This document shows, in pieces, positions 24,287 to 36,489 of a DNA stretch of 64,000 bases. The position numbers and the translations under genes are program-made. The stretch is from the NCBI GenBank assembly GCA_019454045.1, contig SKCR01035536.1, forward strand, positions 1 to 64,000. Reading direction: 5' to 3'. Under the pieces are notes generated by a model that did not search any database, was not told where the DNA came from, and saw nothing but the letters and a program-made list of their open reading frames with translations. The DNA comes from Zanthoxylum bungeanum (lineage: Eukaryota > Streptophyta > Magnoliopsida > Sapindales > Rutaceae). The first letter of the stretch is position 1; the number at the start of each line of letters is the position of its first letter.

Positions 24287-26265
24287 TGTTGGACAATTAT
24301 GCCCCATAGCATCACTATTTGTACAGAACATGGTGTTGTTGTACAAATTAACTATGTGACAAAGGAAATTGCTCTTTCATCATTTGTAATTAGATTACCG
24401 GGATAAATAAATGATAAAAGTCCATATGATTAGTACCGAATTGATAAGATATGAGACAGTATCAATCCATGAAGGTTTAATCATTAAAACATCCCTAGTC
24501 GGAGTATTATCGAGATTGGACATCGATAATGCGGAATAGACTAGTATTGCACTTGTGCGCGTTGTGGGAGCATAACGACATAGTTCTCATATATTTGGGT
24601 ATTGGATACTCATGCAAGTGTAATAGCAGGTTGTGTTTACCGATGGTACGAAAAAAGCTTCACTCTGGATAGACCCCTCGGAATTCCATTGGTAGTATGA
24701 CTATGTGTCTATGGAAGTCCGAATCAGGGTAGGTGTATTTGGTCTTAACCTGAGACTTGCACCGCTAATACTTGCGACAATCAATATACTTTGGTTTTGG
24801 TCGTCCAGGGCTTTAACAGGTTCTGTGTACGCCTCTTCTGGGTATATTGAGAATCGTAGTGTATTGGGTGTGATGTCAAGATGGAAGTATCACTCCAGTC
24901 ATAGTGGAGATGATGATCACGTAGGATATGGAACTGGTGCTCTTATATGCTGCAGCTATCGGGATAATATGACTAGGTCATGCTTATCCGATTATAGAGA
25001 CTAGTTACCAGAGATCCGATATGTGCTTCGTACGGGGCAAACACAATTCCAGCCCTAGGCCTAGGACGTGACATCAGATACTGGATCGCAATACGCAATA
25101 CTACGTATACTACGCCTGATATAGATTACATATTCCTTTAAGAATATTTCTGGAGAATTGGGTAGGCACGGTGTTTTGCTAGAAGCCAACCATGTCTTGT
25201 AAATCGGTAAAAACGTAGTACTAGGTACATACATATTCGGATAGTCCGACGACCAGATTTACTGCCAACATATCTCAGGATCTCATGGGTCGCTTCCCGA
25301 TGATTCACCGATGATGTATGACTCGCACATTATTAATCTGAGATTAATTAATAGAGAAAAAATTAATCTGGGATTAATTACGGAGATATTTTATCTGGGA
25401 TAAAATATTATTAAAGATAGAGAACGATTAATTTGGAATTAATCGATAAAATAATATATTCGATATATTAAACGAAATTAGATTTCGACGCGGAATTAAA
25501 ATTGGATTTTAATTCGGGCAAACGAATTAATTTAGAATTAATTCTCTAGCGACGTGAATAGTAATTTTGCTAGGCATAATTATTTAATTAAATTTGATTT
25601 AATTACGTCACAACAGAAAATTCATTAATTCAGAATTAGCAAACCTGAGCCCGGGAGTGTTTGCGGGCCCACTCGCATTTCGAATCAAGTGGGGCCCACA
25701 AGTCACATCAAGTCACATCACTAGTCAACTTTATCACTTTATAGTGATAGAAGTTGGTGGTTGGTGATAGTGTGTTAAACACTCCAAGTTGGTAATGATG
25801 GGAGATGATTTACCAAAATTTTGGTATATCTTATTTTTGATTTTTGAAATCAAAATAACCAACACAAATCTTCTCACTCTCTCCCTCCTTTCACGGCACA
25901 ATGTGTCATTTCCTCTCTTTTTCCTTCAATGCCGAGAGCATCAAGAAGACTAAGGGAAATTTTGTGGCAAAATTTTCAAGTGCTAGCACATCAAATGGGT
26001 CATTCAAATGTGATAGGGAAACTCATTCATGAGCATGGAATCAAACTTAAAGCTTGGAGCTTGAAGGAGCACAAATGGAGGGGTTGACCGAAAATTCAAG
26101 GAGCACAAAAGGGCTTGGCCGAGAGCTTCAATGAAGGAGCAGAAAATTTTTGTTGTTCCTCGCATCGCAAAAGCCGATCAAAGTGAGTATTCCGCAACTT
26201 AACTTTGTTGTATTCACATGTTTTCATATGCTTAATTGATCTTGGGATAACCTAGAAACACAACA
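24287..26265 (+). repeat. 3' LTR of A2, 1,979 bp
   Basis: Starts TGTTGGACAATT and ends AAACACAACA, immediately followed by the duplication CGAAG. It is very close to the 5' LTR, with scattered substitutions and small indels. Confidence 0.92.
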
Positions 26266-26270
26266 CGAAG
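26266..26270. repeat. Target site duplication CGAAG, right of A2
   Basis: Second copy of the five bases at 16315-16319. Confidence 0.9.
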
Positions 26271-26757
26271 GCCCATCAAACAACAACAAACATTCATAAG
26301 GCCAGATAAGCCCTGCGACGCTCGGTAAACCAAGTAAGTAAAAATGCATGACTTTGATATACTAGTCACTGTCACACACTACATAAGCCTACCAACGTAG
26401 TGACGACTGTAGACATTTTATTTTTTCTATATCCCGATAATGAGTCTCTTATGGGGATACCCTCTGAAAAGTGGGAAATTATAATGATGAATGCCATGAA
26501 GGAAATGAACTCCAAGAAACATAGATAAATTACCAACCAGACATTACCTATGTCCGACCTACTATATCTCTTACTAAAATACCCGGTTAGATATACCCTA
26601 AAAATACTAAATCATTCCAGACATATTACAATTATCAGTGAACGCAGTGATTGTCAATCCCTGAAATCACGGACCTGATTGATTTTCAGTCGGATATTAG
26701 ATTCAAAATACATGTCCCCCTGGACATACAATTTAAACTATATGTCCATGACCGGCG
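26271..26757. other. Non-coding spacer, part of repeat C
   Basis: The first bases continue the sequence interrupted by A2. From about 26600 the GTCCNNCCGGAC-like motifs of repeat C appear. No protein-like frame. Confidence 0.45.
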
Positions 26758-27529
26758 TGATCACACACGTATAACGCAAGTGCACGTATTGTTCAAGTAG
26801 TATAAAAATATCGATCCCACGAGGACTTAATTTCTACTGTTGTTATTAATTATTGATACTACATGTATCTAATTAAAGGGAGAAGAGATTGATTACTTTT
26901 GGTTGGTTGAATGTGGATTTGCTGAATAAATAAATAAAATACTTAAAACAAAATACTAGTGAAACTAAATAAAAGACACAAAAATATAGGGTTGTGATTC
27001 CACACATATTATTTTAATGATGAATTGGTTCTCTTATATATGTGTAATAAATCAGTCTGCTAACCTGGAACACGAAATTATGTAAAAGCCTCTTCTGATG
27101 GTTAGACACAAATACCCAGTATAACCCAATTAATCATATTCATATGTTAACCAAGTTATCTGAATTCATTAAGTTCAAGTTCCAATTATGGCTACCCACG
27201 CCTGACAGGTATATTCCTACCATGTAAAGAAATCTATTAAAGGGTTATCTATCCTCAAGGAAGATCGTGACCTATTGAATCTATGGCTGAAACCCAAAAT
27301 CCATTTTCCAAGTTCATTTTAAGTTTACCATATCAATCTTATTGGTGATCAGGTAACAAGAAGCATCAAGCTTAAGATTCAATAAACAAACTTAAAGAAT
27401 TACCCATTATATAATTAAATCAATTATTTAGCATGTTAATATTGTGTTTCATCACTTCCCTAATAAAAATAAAATGATGGGGGTTAGGGGATCCACTTTT
27501 AGAAATCTCACTTTATTATAATATGAAAA

Positions 27530-27965
27530 TTATCAGCGTTACCCAATTAAGTTGAACCAGCCATAAATGTGGTGTTATTATTTATCTATAAATCAGCCAC
27601 ATAGGCGGTAATCATCTGTCACCTAAAGACCGACCTATAAGCGGTGTCACATTATGTTACATAACTAAAACCAACCATTAAGGCGATATCAACTTTTAAT
27701 CCATATTATTAAATTACAATTTCCATAATATAATATAAGTAAGATTAATCTACCTTTATTATTTCTAATTTAGAAATCTCCCTTATTATAAAATATAAAT
27801 TTATGTGATAATTACCAACCGACCATATATGTGGTATCCTGATTAAGTCAGATTTAATTAATTCCAACCGACCATATAGGCGGTATCCCATTATGTCAGG
27901 TTAAAATAAATTTCAATAATTACCAACCGACCAATAAGGCGGTATCCAATTAAGTCAGGTTTTAA
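27530..27965. repeat. Degenerate ~55-bp tandem repeat
   Basis: Units share ACCAACCGACCATATAGG and CGGTATCCNATTAAGTCAGG. Three units near 27820-27960 are clear; earlier ones (27545-27690) are diverged. Confidence 0.7.
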
Positions 27966-28089
27966 GATAATTTATATATTATAATTGAGGGAGATTAATC
28001 TAAATTATAAAAGTAAAAAGCTTCACCCTTGCCCCAGCGGTAAATTAACTACTGAACATAAAAGAAATAAATAAAAATAAATAAAAATA

Positions 28090-28215
28090 ATTACTGAAAG
28101 TAAAAGTGCATAATTAAAATTACTAAAAGTAAAAGTACTGAAAGTAAAAGTGCTGAAAATAAATTACTGAAAGTAAAAGTGCTGAAAGTAAAAGTGATGA
28201 AAGTAAAGTGCATAA
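28090..28215. repeat. Short tandem repeat, CTGAAAGTAAAAGTG unit
   Basis: About eight imperfect units of 14-17 bases in succession, varying at the last bases. Confidence 0.75.
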
Positions 28216-28380
28216 GGTAAATAAAGAAAAATACTTAATTTAAATTTAAAAAACTTAAACAAACAAGATATAATCCTTAAGCTCCTATTAGGAACTTTAG
28301 GAAGGTATGAAAAATCAAATGAAATTCGGCTGAATTTATAGGCACCGATAAGTCGAGCGCGTCGCGATGCGTGACCATTG

Positions 28381-28760
28381 CACGTCGCAACGCACTGACA
28401 TGGCACGCGCTCATTGGATGCTTTGATCTATTATCTGCTGATGTGGCATGAGGAATCTGTCGGCCCAATAGAATGCTGACACGTGGCAGATTTAGATGAT
28501 TAACTCAATAATTGCGATGATGTAGCGATGACGTGGCGATGTGGATTGTCGGCAGCATGTGATGGTGACACGTGGCGCAATGTGATTTGTTGATGATGAC
28601 GTAGAAGACACGGGGCACAATGACTCGGTATGCTGTTGACGTGGATGACACGTGGATGACACATGGCTGATGATGATTGTCAGCAACATGTAATGGTGAC
28701 ACGTGGCACGATGCATGTTAGCAGATGTGTTGTGATATTGACACATGTTAGGTGCACGTT
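28381..28760. promoter_or_regulatory. Cluster of ACGTGGC / CACGTG words
   Basis: At least four CACGTGG sites (near 28480, 28569, 28649, 28699) and further GACGTGG sites lie within 380 bases, separated by TGATGA-like spacers. ACGTGGC is the core of plant G-box and abscisic-acid response elements. Whether these act as such is unknown; they may simply be a decayed tandem repeat. Confidence 0.5.
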
Positions 28761-28975
28761 AGCAGGATCTGGCGCACGTTAGCGGTTGCGACGCGCCAAA
28801 TGACTGTTTCGCCCTTTTGCCCGTTTTTCACTGTTTTGGCCCTGAATCACCTCCAAAGAGTCCTGAAACTTTATTTATCTATAAAATACATCAAAATATT
28901 CACAAAAATCAAGAAACTATACAAAATATTAAGTCAAATGAGTGGGAAATAGTGATATATTTACCACTCATCAGT

Positions 28976-29385
28976 CTAGCCGAACATGTAACCAATTATA
29001 CTAAGTTATCAATGACTGTACATGTCTTCAATTATTAGAATCACTGCCATGACTATGTCCGGATGTATATATAACTTAAGATGTACATCCGACTGGATAT
29101 TAATCGAGTTGTAACTGACTCAAGAGATTGGCAATCACCGGAGAATGGGAGATTATGTTCCTTCCTTCCATTCTCAACCCTATCTTTCACTATATCTTCT
29201 AGTGCGAGTCCAGCAGCAACCCAACAATAAGAGGTGTCTTCTGAGGCAAAACATACGCATAAAGGTATATCCTGAGGACACTCTTCTTAATATATTTGGG
29301 TTTTGGAGTTTCTGATGAACACAATATCTCTTGTTGGACGTACATCACATCCGGCCGGACATGCACATACATCCGGCCGACTATA
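28976..29385. repeat. Repeat C, copy 2
   Basis: Resumes after the 2.2-kb unit. 29181-29380 corresponds to 9158-9345 in the same orientation and ends at the truncated LTR of element B. GTCCGGCCGGAC-like motifs occur at 29335-29378. Family not recognised. Confidence 0.55.
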
Positions 29386-29899
29386 GAGTTGCTTGTGGTG
29401 GGCACTGGCTCCAGTATAGATCTTTAAAATTTTCTTTGCCTTCTTCCTTTGTTGTAGTAGTCGAGATCAATCCTTTGGTGTCCAACGCTTGGATCAACCA
29501 CTCGATCTTCCGAACTATGACTCAAAACCAACAAACTGAAGTGTGGGCTTCACTCACAAAATTTAAACTCTAAACAATTTAAAGAAACAATATGTCACAA
29601 TGGTGTTTGGCTTTTGGAATTTCAAACACTCTCACAACACTTGTGAATATTTAAACTCTCTCTAATTTCTCTATTTTCTTTCTCACAATACTTGTGTGAA
29701 TGAATGTAAAATGTTAACCTTAGAAGTGAGAGAAATGGTAGAGATTTTATTCTCTTACACAATCCAACTAACCTTATCATTAAGCATCTAATGCTTTCTT
29801 GCAATGGCCTACACAAAAATGTGAATGTCATACCAAAGCATAAGAAATGATGAGTTAAAGTCAATGACTTTGTCATTAAGCATTCAATGCTTTTTTTCA

Positions 29900-29907
29900 A
29901 TGGCAAA
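29900..29907. repeat. 8-bp target duplication ATGGCAAA, left of hAT
   Basis: ATGGCAAA occurs here and at 31087-31094. The unoccupied LTR copy near 38975 has the site only once. Confidence 0.88.
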
Positions 29908-30102
29908 TAAGAGTGTGTATTAATCGGTTTTAACCGATTAACAGAATCATTCCGACCGATTTTTTTATAATGGTTTGGTTATTATGATTAATCGATTTTT
30001 GCGATTAAAATTTTTAACTTTTTCGGTTATTCGGTTCGGCTACGATTATGATATTCGTATAACCAAACTGACCAATTAACCGAAATTAAACCCTAATTTC
30101 AC

Positions 30103-30105
30103 TTG

Positions 30106-30161
<56 letters not shown>
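30103..30161. repeat. AT dinucleotide microsatellite
   Basis: Nearly pure (AT)n of about 58 bases inside the hAT element. Confidence 0.95.
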
Positions 30162-30164
<3 letters not shown>

Positions 30165-30169
30165 TATAT

Positions 30170-30830
30170 GCTTCAAAACCCTAAATAGGGAAATAACAAA
30201 ATTCCACCCACTCGCTCATCCAGCCGCCAACTCAAACAAAATTCTCTTACTCACAAACAAAATCATTCTCCATCAACTGATTCAACTCCATTCTCCTTCA
30301 AACAAAATTCCCCAAAATCAATTCGATTTATCCTTCTCGTAGAAAACCCAAAATCCCAAAATCCATTCACTTCAACTCCACTTCTGTCACAAAATCAACT
30401 CATTTTTTTCTCAAAACAAAATCATTACAGGGTTTTGGAAGGTTTGAAGGTACGTTGTTCATGATGTTTATCTCAAATTATAAGTCAGCTTGCGTGTTTG
30501 ATTTATGTCAAAACAAAATCATTACAGGGTTTTCGGTTACAGGATTTTTTGGTATTCAAGTGAGGTTGTAAAATCAGATTGCGGAATATATACTCAGGAT
30601 GATTGGTTCCCATTAATGTATTGTTCATATCCGGCAAGGCATGCCATTATAGTATATGAAACGATAAAGTTTTTGAATTTTTTTCCCTCAAAACTGCTTT
30701 AGTACCTGGCAAAGTTGTCGGTTCTTGTACGTATAATGTTTTCTTCTTCTATCTAGGATCTGTTATTTTCCTGGATTTTATGTGAGGTTCTGTTTGATTT
30801 ATTTGTGTGAAACAAGAGAGGAACCTATTT
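30170..30830 (+). other. Possible captured host sequence inside hAT
   Basis: The segment starts AAAACCCTAAATAGGG, resembling 5' untranslated regions of plant genes, and runs through a C/A-rich stretch to GGTTTGAAGGTACGTTG, which fits an exon end and splice donor. The phrase CAAAACAAAATCATTACAGG occurs twice (30412 and 30508). No conserved protein was recognised. This is an inference from composition only. Confidence 0.25.
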
Positions 30831-31086
30831 AAGACACCCATCAAATATGAATTTATACTTGTGTTAAATTGCTTTGTTGAATGTTGAGTTGTTGAATTTA
30901 TATTTGTTGACATTCTGGACTGGTTAATAACCGAATTAACCAAAACCGACAAAAATATAATGGTTAAATTGGTTAATGGTTATGTGTCATCATATAGTTA
31001 AATCGGTTACATATTTACTTAACCAGAAAATTTCAGTTCAGTTAAAAAATCAAGGATTAACCAACCGAACACGGTGCACACCCCTA

Positions 31087-31094
31087 ATGGCAAA
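31087..31094. repeat. 8-bp target duplication ATGGCAAA, right of hAT
   Basis: Second copy of the duplication at 29900-29907. Confidence 0.88.
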
Positions 31095-32518
31095 CACATA
31101 AATGTGGAGGTCATACCAAATCATAAAAATGGATGAGCTAATGACAAAACTATTAGGTGTATACAAGCCACCTAATAGACATAATAAATTGGAGAGCATT
31201 GCAAGCCATATGGCTTTGTCTCCAAGGTAAATAAAAATCACCATCTCAATAATGATTAAATTACCTTCAATTATGTTGTAGTAATTATCTCAAAATTATT
31301 ACTAACTTGATTATCTCATAATCAATACTTGATTATCTCATTATCAAATAATTCTAGAAAACATTAAGTGAAACTAATTTAACATAGTTTTCATTTGTGA
31401 CAATAAATATTATTAATCTCATTAATAATATATAAATATAATGTGAGCATATTATTAAACAATCTAATTATATTAGGTTTGCTACAGTTAATCGAGCTAG
31501 CACGGGGACCAAATGGACCTACGGTTCCGAGCTCTAATAATTCCGAAATATTAATTAAACTCTTAATCAAATATTACGAATTATTAACTCTGCGTTATTT
31601 CACTAAAAACTCAAAGTTGAACTCCTGTTACCGTAGATGGATAAAATAACCGAACAACTTCGGTGTCCATCGATATAATCATTACATATGGATATAGCCC
31701 TTCACAAATATCTCATAAATAGAGCCGGGTCAAAAGTCTGTTAAACCCCTATAATATTTTGTCTCTTAAGCATCATTGATTCTATAATGAACAATTAATT
31801 TATAACAATTATGAATATAAAACTTTTGATTCGTAACAGAAAAGTTGAGCGCTCAAATTATTCAAGTCCTGAATCAACTCTTAAAAAAGATATTCTTCTG
31901 CTTCTCATAAGAATGAGTGAATTACATATCTATGTAAAATGATCCCGGCTACACACCAAACAATATCCACAAAATACGTAGTTATTGGCTGGGAATGCAA
32001 CACCAACCTCACCATAGTAAATCAAATGACATAGCCTGTCATGCAGGAGTTCGTAATACACACAAGATTAAGATCGAATCCATATATGACCATCTATTAG
32101 ATAAAATGAATTTCTTTGGTTAACGGATATTAAAAGAAATTTGTATTTATCTGAGTCTAGTCCTATATGATCTCATCATACAAGGTTCATTCATTCCCAT
32201 GTCACTACATGAATGATCCCGGATCAAGGTCGTCATACAAATATAGAATGGACCGCAGCTATAGATAAACCAGAAACAAAGTATCCTCTTTGTTTTCTCT
32301 CTATGAACTATTTAGATTACTAACTTTAGACATAAACCCTCTTGAGCATCTACATACATTAAGTCTGAAGGTACAATAGTAATCAAGGTAAACAAGACAA
32401 TTGGACAATATGCGATATAAATAAAACAACTTTGATAAAATGAATAATGCATTTATTGTTATTACAATAATCAATTCCGTTTTACAATACATGAAGCTTT
32501 AGGACATAAATCCCAACA

Positions 32519-32532
32519 ATCTCCCACTTGGA
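32519..32532 (-). other. Polypurine tract of B
   Basis: On the minus strand AAGTGGGAGAT directly precedes the 3' LTR. It is the same sequence as in family A. Confidence 0.78.
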
Positions 32533-32538
32533 CTAGAG

Positions 32539-35500
32539 CAAATGGGACATGTCATGTAATCCTAAACCATTTGGTGACCTTTCAAACACTTTAGGCGATA
32601 AGGTCTTTGTAAACAGATCAGCCAAGTTGTCTGCGGATGGAATCTGCGTGGCAGCGACACCTTCTCTCTGCACTGTCTCTTTAATGAGGTGATATTTCCT
32701 CTCATATGCTTACCCATCTTGTGGCTTCATGGTTCTTTGGAGTTCGCCACTGAACCACTATTATCACAATAAAAGTGTGAGCGGTTTATCCATATCTGGA
32801 ACAACTTCCAGATCTGCCAAGAACTTACGGAGCCAGACTGCTTCCATAGCTGGTTCACAAGCTGCTACATATTCAGCCTTCGTGGTGGAGTCTGCAATAC
32901 AAGATTGCTTTATGCTCCTACATACTATAGCCCCACCACCTAAGGTGAACACGATCTAGATGTTGATTTCCTAGAATCGACATTCGTCTGAAAATCAGAG
33001 TCAATATATCTTCTCAAAATCATATCCTGACTTGTATATACAAGCATATAATTTCTCATTCTCCGAAGATACTTGAGAATATATTTCACCGCTACCCAAC
33101 GATCTAATCCTGGGTTGGATTGAAACCTACTGACTACTCCCACTGCAAAACAGATGTCTGGTCTCGTGCATAACATAACATACATAAGACTTCCAACTGT
33201 TGAAGTATATGGTATATACCTCATCTCCTCAACTGCTTGAGGTGTCTTAGGAGACTGTTCCTTAGACAAATGAATTTAATGCCTGAAAGGTAAATTACCT
33301 TTCTTGGAATTCTACATACCAAATCGCACAAGAATATTATCGAAATAGGATTCTTGAGACATTGCTAACAGTCATTTCTTGCGATCCAGAATGATCTGGA
33401 TCCCAAGTACATAACTTGCCTCTCCCAAATCTTTTATTTGGAATTGGTTAGCTAGCCAGATTTTCATGTCCGATAATATCTTTACATCATTCCCAATGAG
33501 TAAAATATCATCGATGTATAACACAATGAAAACCATTTTCCCATCAATAATGCGCTTGTAGACACAAGACTCATCGATGTTCTGCTCAAAGTTATAAGAC
33601 TTGATCTTAGTATCAAACCTTATGTTCCAAGATCTAGATGCTTGCTTAAGTCCATAAATGGACTTTTGCAACTTGCAAACCTTTTGCTCTTGACCTTGGG
33701 TAATGAACCCCTCTAGTTGTACCATATAGATACTCTCATCAAGATTGTCATTCAAGAATGCAGTCTTGACGTCCATTTGTCAAATCTCACAGTCATAATA
33801 TGCAGCAATGGAAAGAAGAATCCTGATGGATTTAAGTATGGCTACTGACGAGAAAGTTTCTTCATAGTCAACTCCCTCTTTCTGGGTATAACCCTTTGCC
33901 ACTAGCCTAGCCTTGAAAGTCTGTACTTTTCCATCTATTCCTCTTTTTCTCTTATAGATCCACTTGCAACCCATTGGTTTTACCCCATCAGGTTGGTCTA
34001 CAAGTTCCCAGACTGAGTTAGAGTACATAGACTCCATCTCGAGGTTCATGGATTTGAGCCATTGCTCTTTATCAGTATCTTCTATTGCACTACGATAGGT
34101 CAATGGATCATTTATACCATCATAAGATGCAACAACTTGTATCTCACCATTTCCTAGATAGCGTTCAGGTTGTCTCACAACCCTCCCACTACGTCTAGGT
34201 GGTATGGTATCCTGATAAACTTGTATCTGACTTTCAGATGTAGAAGGTGTTATGTCTTTGTCAATATTTGACAATGGTGTACTGGTCCTACCAGCAAGTA
34301 ACTCCTCAAGTAATACTTTACTTCGATGTTTGAACTCTCTCATATAGCCCTCCTCAAGAAATGTAGCGTTTGTCGATATAAATACTTTATTATCTTCTGG
34401 ACTATAAAAGAATCCACCCCTACTTTCCTTAGGATAGCCTACAAATAGGCACACATGTGAATGTGGTTCCAACTTAGTAGTCTTGTTCTTTAGCACATGT
34501 GCCGGACACCCCCATATGCGGAAATGTCGCAAACTAGCTTTACGACCATTCCACAACTCTAAGGGAGTCTTAGGAACAAACTTAGAAGGAACTACATTCA
34601 GGATATACATTGCAGTTTGCAATGCATACCATAAGAATGAACTAGGTAGAGTGCTGTAACTAAACATTGATCTCATTATATCTAGTAGGGTGTGATTTCT
34701 CCTTTCTGCAACACCATTTTGTTGGGTGTTCCAGGTGCTGTGAGCTGTGAAACAATTCCATGTTCAACTAAGAATTCCTCGAAATCTCTATCAAGGTATT
34801 CTCCTCCACGATCTGATCATAGAATTTTGATGTTTTTACCTAACTGGTTCTCAACCTTATCATGATATTCTTTGAACTTTTCAAATGTATCTGACTTGTG
34901 CTGCATTAGGTAAACATACCCATATCAAGAATAATCGTCAATGAAAGTGATGAAGCCACCTCGGGCTTTTACATTCATCAATCTACAAACATCCGAATGT
35001 ATTAGCTCAAGTGTTTCTTTGGTTCTTATCCATTTTCCAGTAAAAGGTCACTTAGTCATTTTGCCTTCTAGACATGATTCGCAGTCAGGTAAAGTACCGA
35101 GTCTTAACTGATTTAAAACTCCATTCTTCATTAATCTATCTATCCGGTCAAGGTGAATGTGACCAAGTCTAAGGTGCCATAAATATGTATCATCATGAGA
35201 AATCTTTTATCATTTTATTTTAGATCATTCAATCTTAAACATTTCAGTATTAAGCAGTGATTCATATATTAACGGCCTTAATACATATAGATTATTTTCG
35301 GAGTTTCTCGTGCATATATTTAATCAATTTCTACTAATATAACTGACTTATTATTAAACGAAATAGAAAAACCACATTCCATAAGTTTTGTTACAAAAAT
35401 CAAATTCCTGTGAAAACCAGGAATATATAGCACACCATTCAAACATAAATAACTCTTATTCAAATTCAAATTTGAAACTCCCACTGCTTTTGCTGAAACA

Positions 35501-35643
35501 ACATCCTCTATCTCAACTCTTATGGTAAAGCTACCTTTAGCAAGGTTCCTCCATGAGTCAAGTACCTGCAAAGAACAACAAATAGGGTTAGTGGCACCAG
35601 AATCAACAATCCATATGGATTTATCATCCTCCACCAAAAGAGA
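32539..35643 (-). pseudogene. pol of copia B (PR-IN-RT-RNaseH), broken by few stops
   Basis: Protease (about 35637-35320) has IWIVDSGATNPIC with the catalytic DSGA. Integrase zinc and core regions at 35200-34700 are interrupted. The frame 34676-33780 (298 residues) is uninterrupted and covers the integrase end, a linker and the start of reverse transcriptase, with GCKWIYKRKRG and VAKGYTQKEGVDYEETFS. One TGA at 33777-33779 replaces the usual tryptophan before MDVKTAFLN. The catalytic box is YIDD near 33515, where YVDD is commoner. RNase H retains AEYVAACE near 32875 and DNLADLFTKTL near 32600. Relatively young decay compared with A2. Confidence 0.85.
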
Positions 35644-36489
35644 CTAAATGACAAGTAAATCGTATTTACCTGTATTCTTCTTCTCTTTAAGCTCAACAAG
35701 GTATTTCAGACAATTCCTTTTCCAATGTCCTTGTTGTTCACAATGGAAACATTTTCCTTTGGCATTGGTTCCTTTAGAGCCTTTGTTGTTCTTCTTTTTC
35801 ATTGGTTTTGCCTTAGCCTTCCAATTGCCTTTCTTCTTCTTCTTTGTAGATTTAAAAGATTCGGTAACATTTGCCTCGGCATTGGACCTACGAGGACCAT
35901 TCATAACAGACTCGTAATTGGTGAGCTCATTTAGCAGTTCAGTCAAAGTAAAAGTCAACTTATTCATAGAACAATTGCTTTTAAACTGTAAGAAACTCTT
36001 CGGAAGGGTTTCCATGATCATTGTCACCTGGCTTTGCACATTGATACGAACACCATGGGTTTCAGCCATATTAAGATAAGACATCATCCTTCACACATGG
36101 TCTCGAACTGATGTGCCTTCCTTCATTCTAGCGGTCAATACAAAGAGTATTGCCTCATGTTTTTGTTGGTCTGAAGGTTGCCCAAACATGTTCTGTAATT
36201 ACTGCATAATCATTGATGTTGTCGCCATAGGCTCATGTTGTGCTGCAAAAACCTCAGGCATGGATGCTATCAAATAGCTATGGGCTTTCTCATCAAGTTT
36301 AATCCAATTATTATAGGCATTACGTGCAGCTCTGCCAGCATTTGGTGCTGGTTGAGGAGGACATTCCTCCATTAGGACAAATTTAAGGCCTTCGCATACC
36401 AAAATAGAATTCATGTCAATTTTCCATTTAACATAATTATCCCCAGTTCATTTTTCTTGTTTGAGAATTGAGATAATTGCAGATGCCAT
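35644..36489 (-). pseudogene. gag of copia B, broken
   Basis: Nucleocapsid gene read from the ATG at 36489 (MASAIISILKQEK). The frame meets an early stop, and another stop follows TTSMIMQ near 36198. The core contains WIKLDEKAHSYLIASMPE and LTELLNELTNYE, typical of copia gag. A lysine-rich stretch (35800-35860) precedes an intact zinc knuckle CFHCEQQGHWKRNC near 35715-35756. A TAG separates gag from protease. The protein would bind element RNA in virus-like particles. Confidence 0.82.

Larger units (their letters stand above)
16320..26265 (+). mobile_element. Complete Ty1/copia retrotransposon A2, 9,946 bp
   Basis: Two LTRs in direct orientation (16320-18284 and 24287-26265) flank a primer site, a 2.3-kb leader, a ruined gag-pol and a polypurine tract. 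Five-base CGAAG duplications on both sides show an undisturbed single insertion. The LTRs are very similar to each other by eye; 14 bases of length difference come from small indels. The coding region, in contrast, has many stops and frameshifts and deletions near 21165 and 23650 relative to A1. The element therefore probably moved with proteins supplied by a relative. Confidence 0.93.
26758..28975. mobile_element. Unclassified ~2.2-kb repeat unit, TGAT...ATCA
   Basis: A block with a distinct composition begins TGATCACACACGTATAACGC and ends TTTACCACTCATCA, inside repeat C. It has no coding sequence. Near the left end is ATCGATCCCACGAGGAC. From 27530 to 27960 a ~55-base unit around ACCGACCATATAGGCGGTAT is repeated and degenerate. 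From 28095 to 28215 a ~16-base unit CTGAAAGTAAAAGTG repeats about eight times. 28381-28760 is rich in ACGTGGC. I saw no convincing target duplication, so the borders are provisional. It could be a non-autonomous transposable element of a family I cannot name. Confidence 0.4.
29908..31086. mobile_element. Non-autonomous hAT element, 1,179 bp
   Basis: Flanked by perfect 8-bp duplications, as hAT transposases produce. The ends are TAAGAGTGTGTA and, in reverse, TAGGGGTGTGCA, an imperfect terminal inverted repeat of the common plant hAT form. Subterminal regions are rich in AACCGA/TCGGTT words, some forming palindromes (29932-29950). An AT microsatellite lies at 30103-30161. The middle, 30170-30830, is ordinary sequence with ACCCTAAA-rich start and several exon-like phrases. 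No transposase is encoded, so movement needs a partner element. Confidence 0.85.
29386..32518 (-). repeat. 3' LTR of B, interrupted by hAT
   Basis: On the minus strand it begins TGTTGGGATTTATG at 32518, next to the polypurine tract. It matches 38430-40401 apart from the inserted 29908-31094 and loss of the outermost ~35 bases at 29386. Confidence 0.85.

Noticed and set aside
28492..28746. Minus-strand frames rich in His, Ser and Thr over the ACGTGGC cluster
   Set aside because: The peptide repeats arise from the repeated GCCACGTCA words, with no conserved domain.
33500..33530. YIDD in place of YVDD in reverse transcriptase of B as a sign of novelty
   Set aside because: Valine to isoleucine at this position is a mild change that is seen in retroelements and does not suggest a new function.
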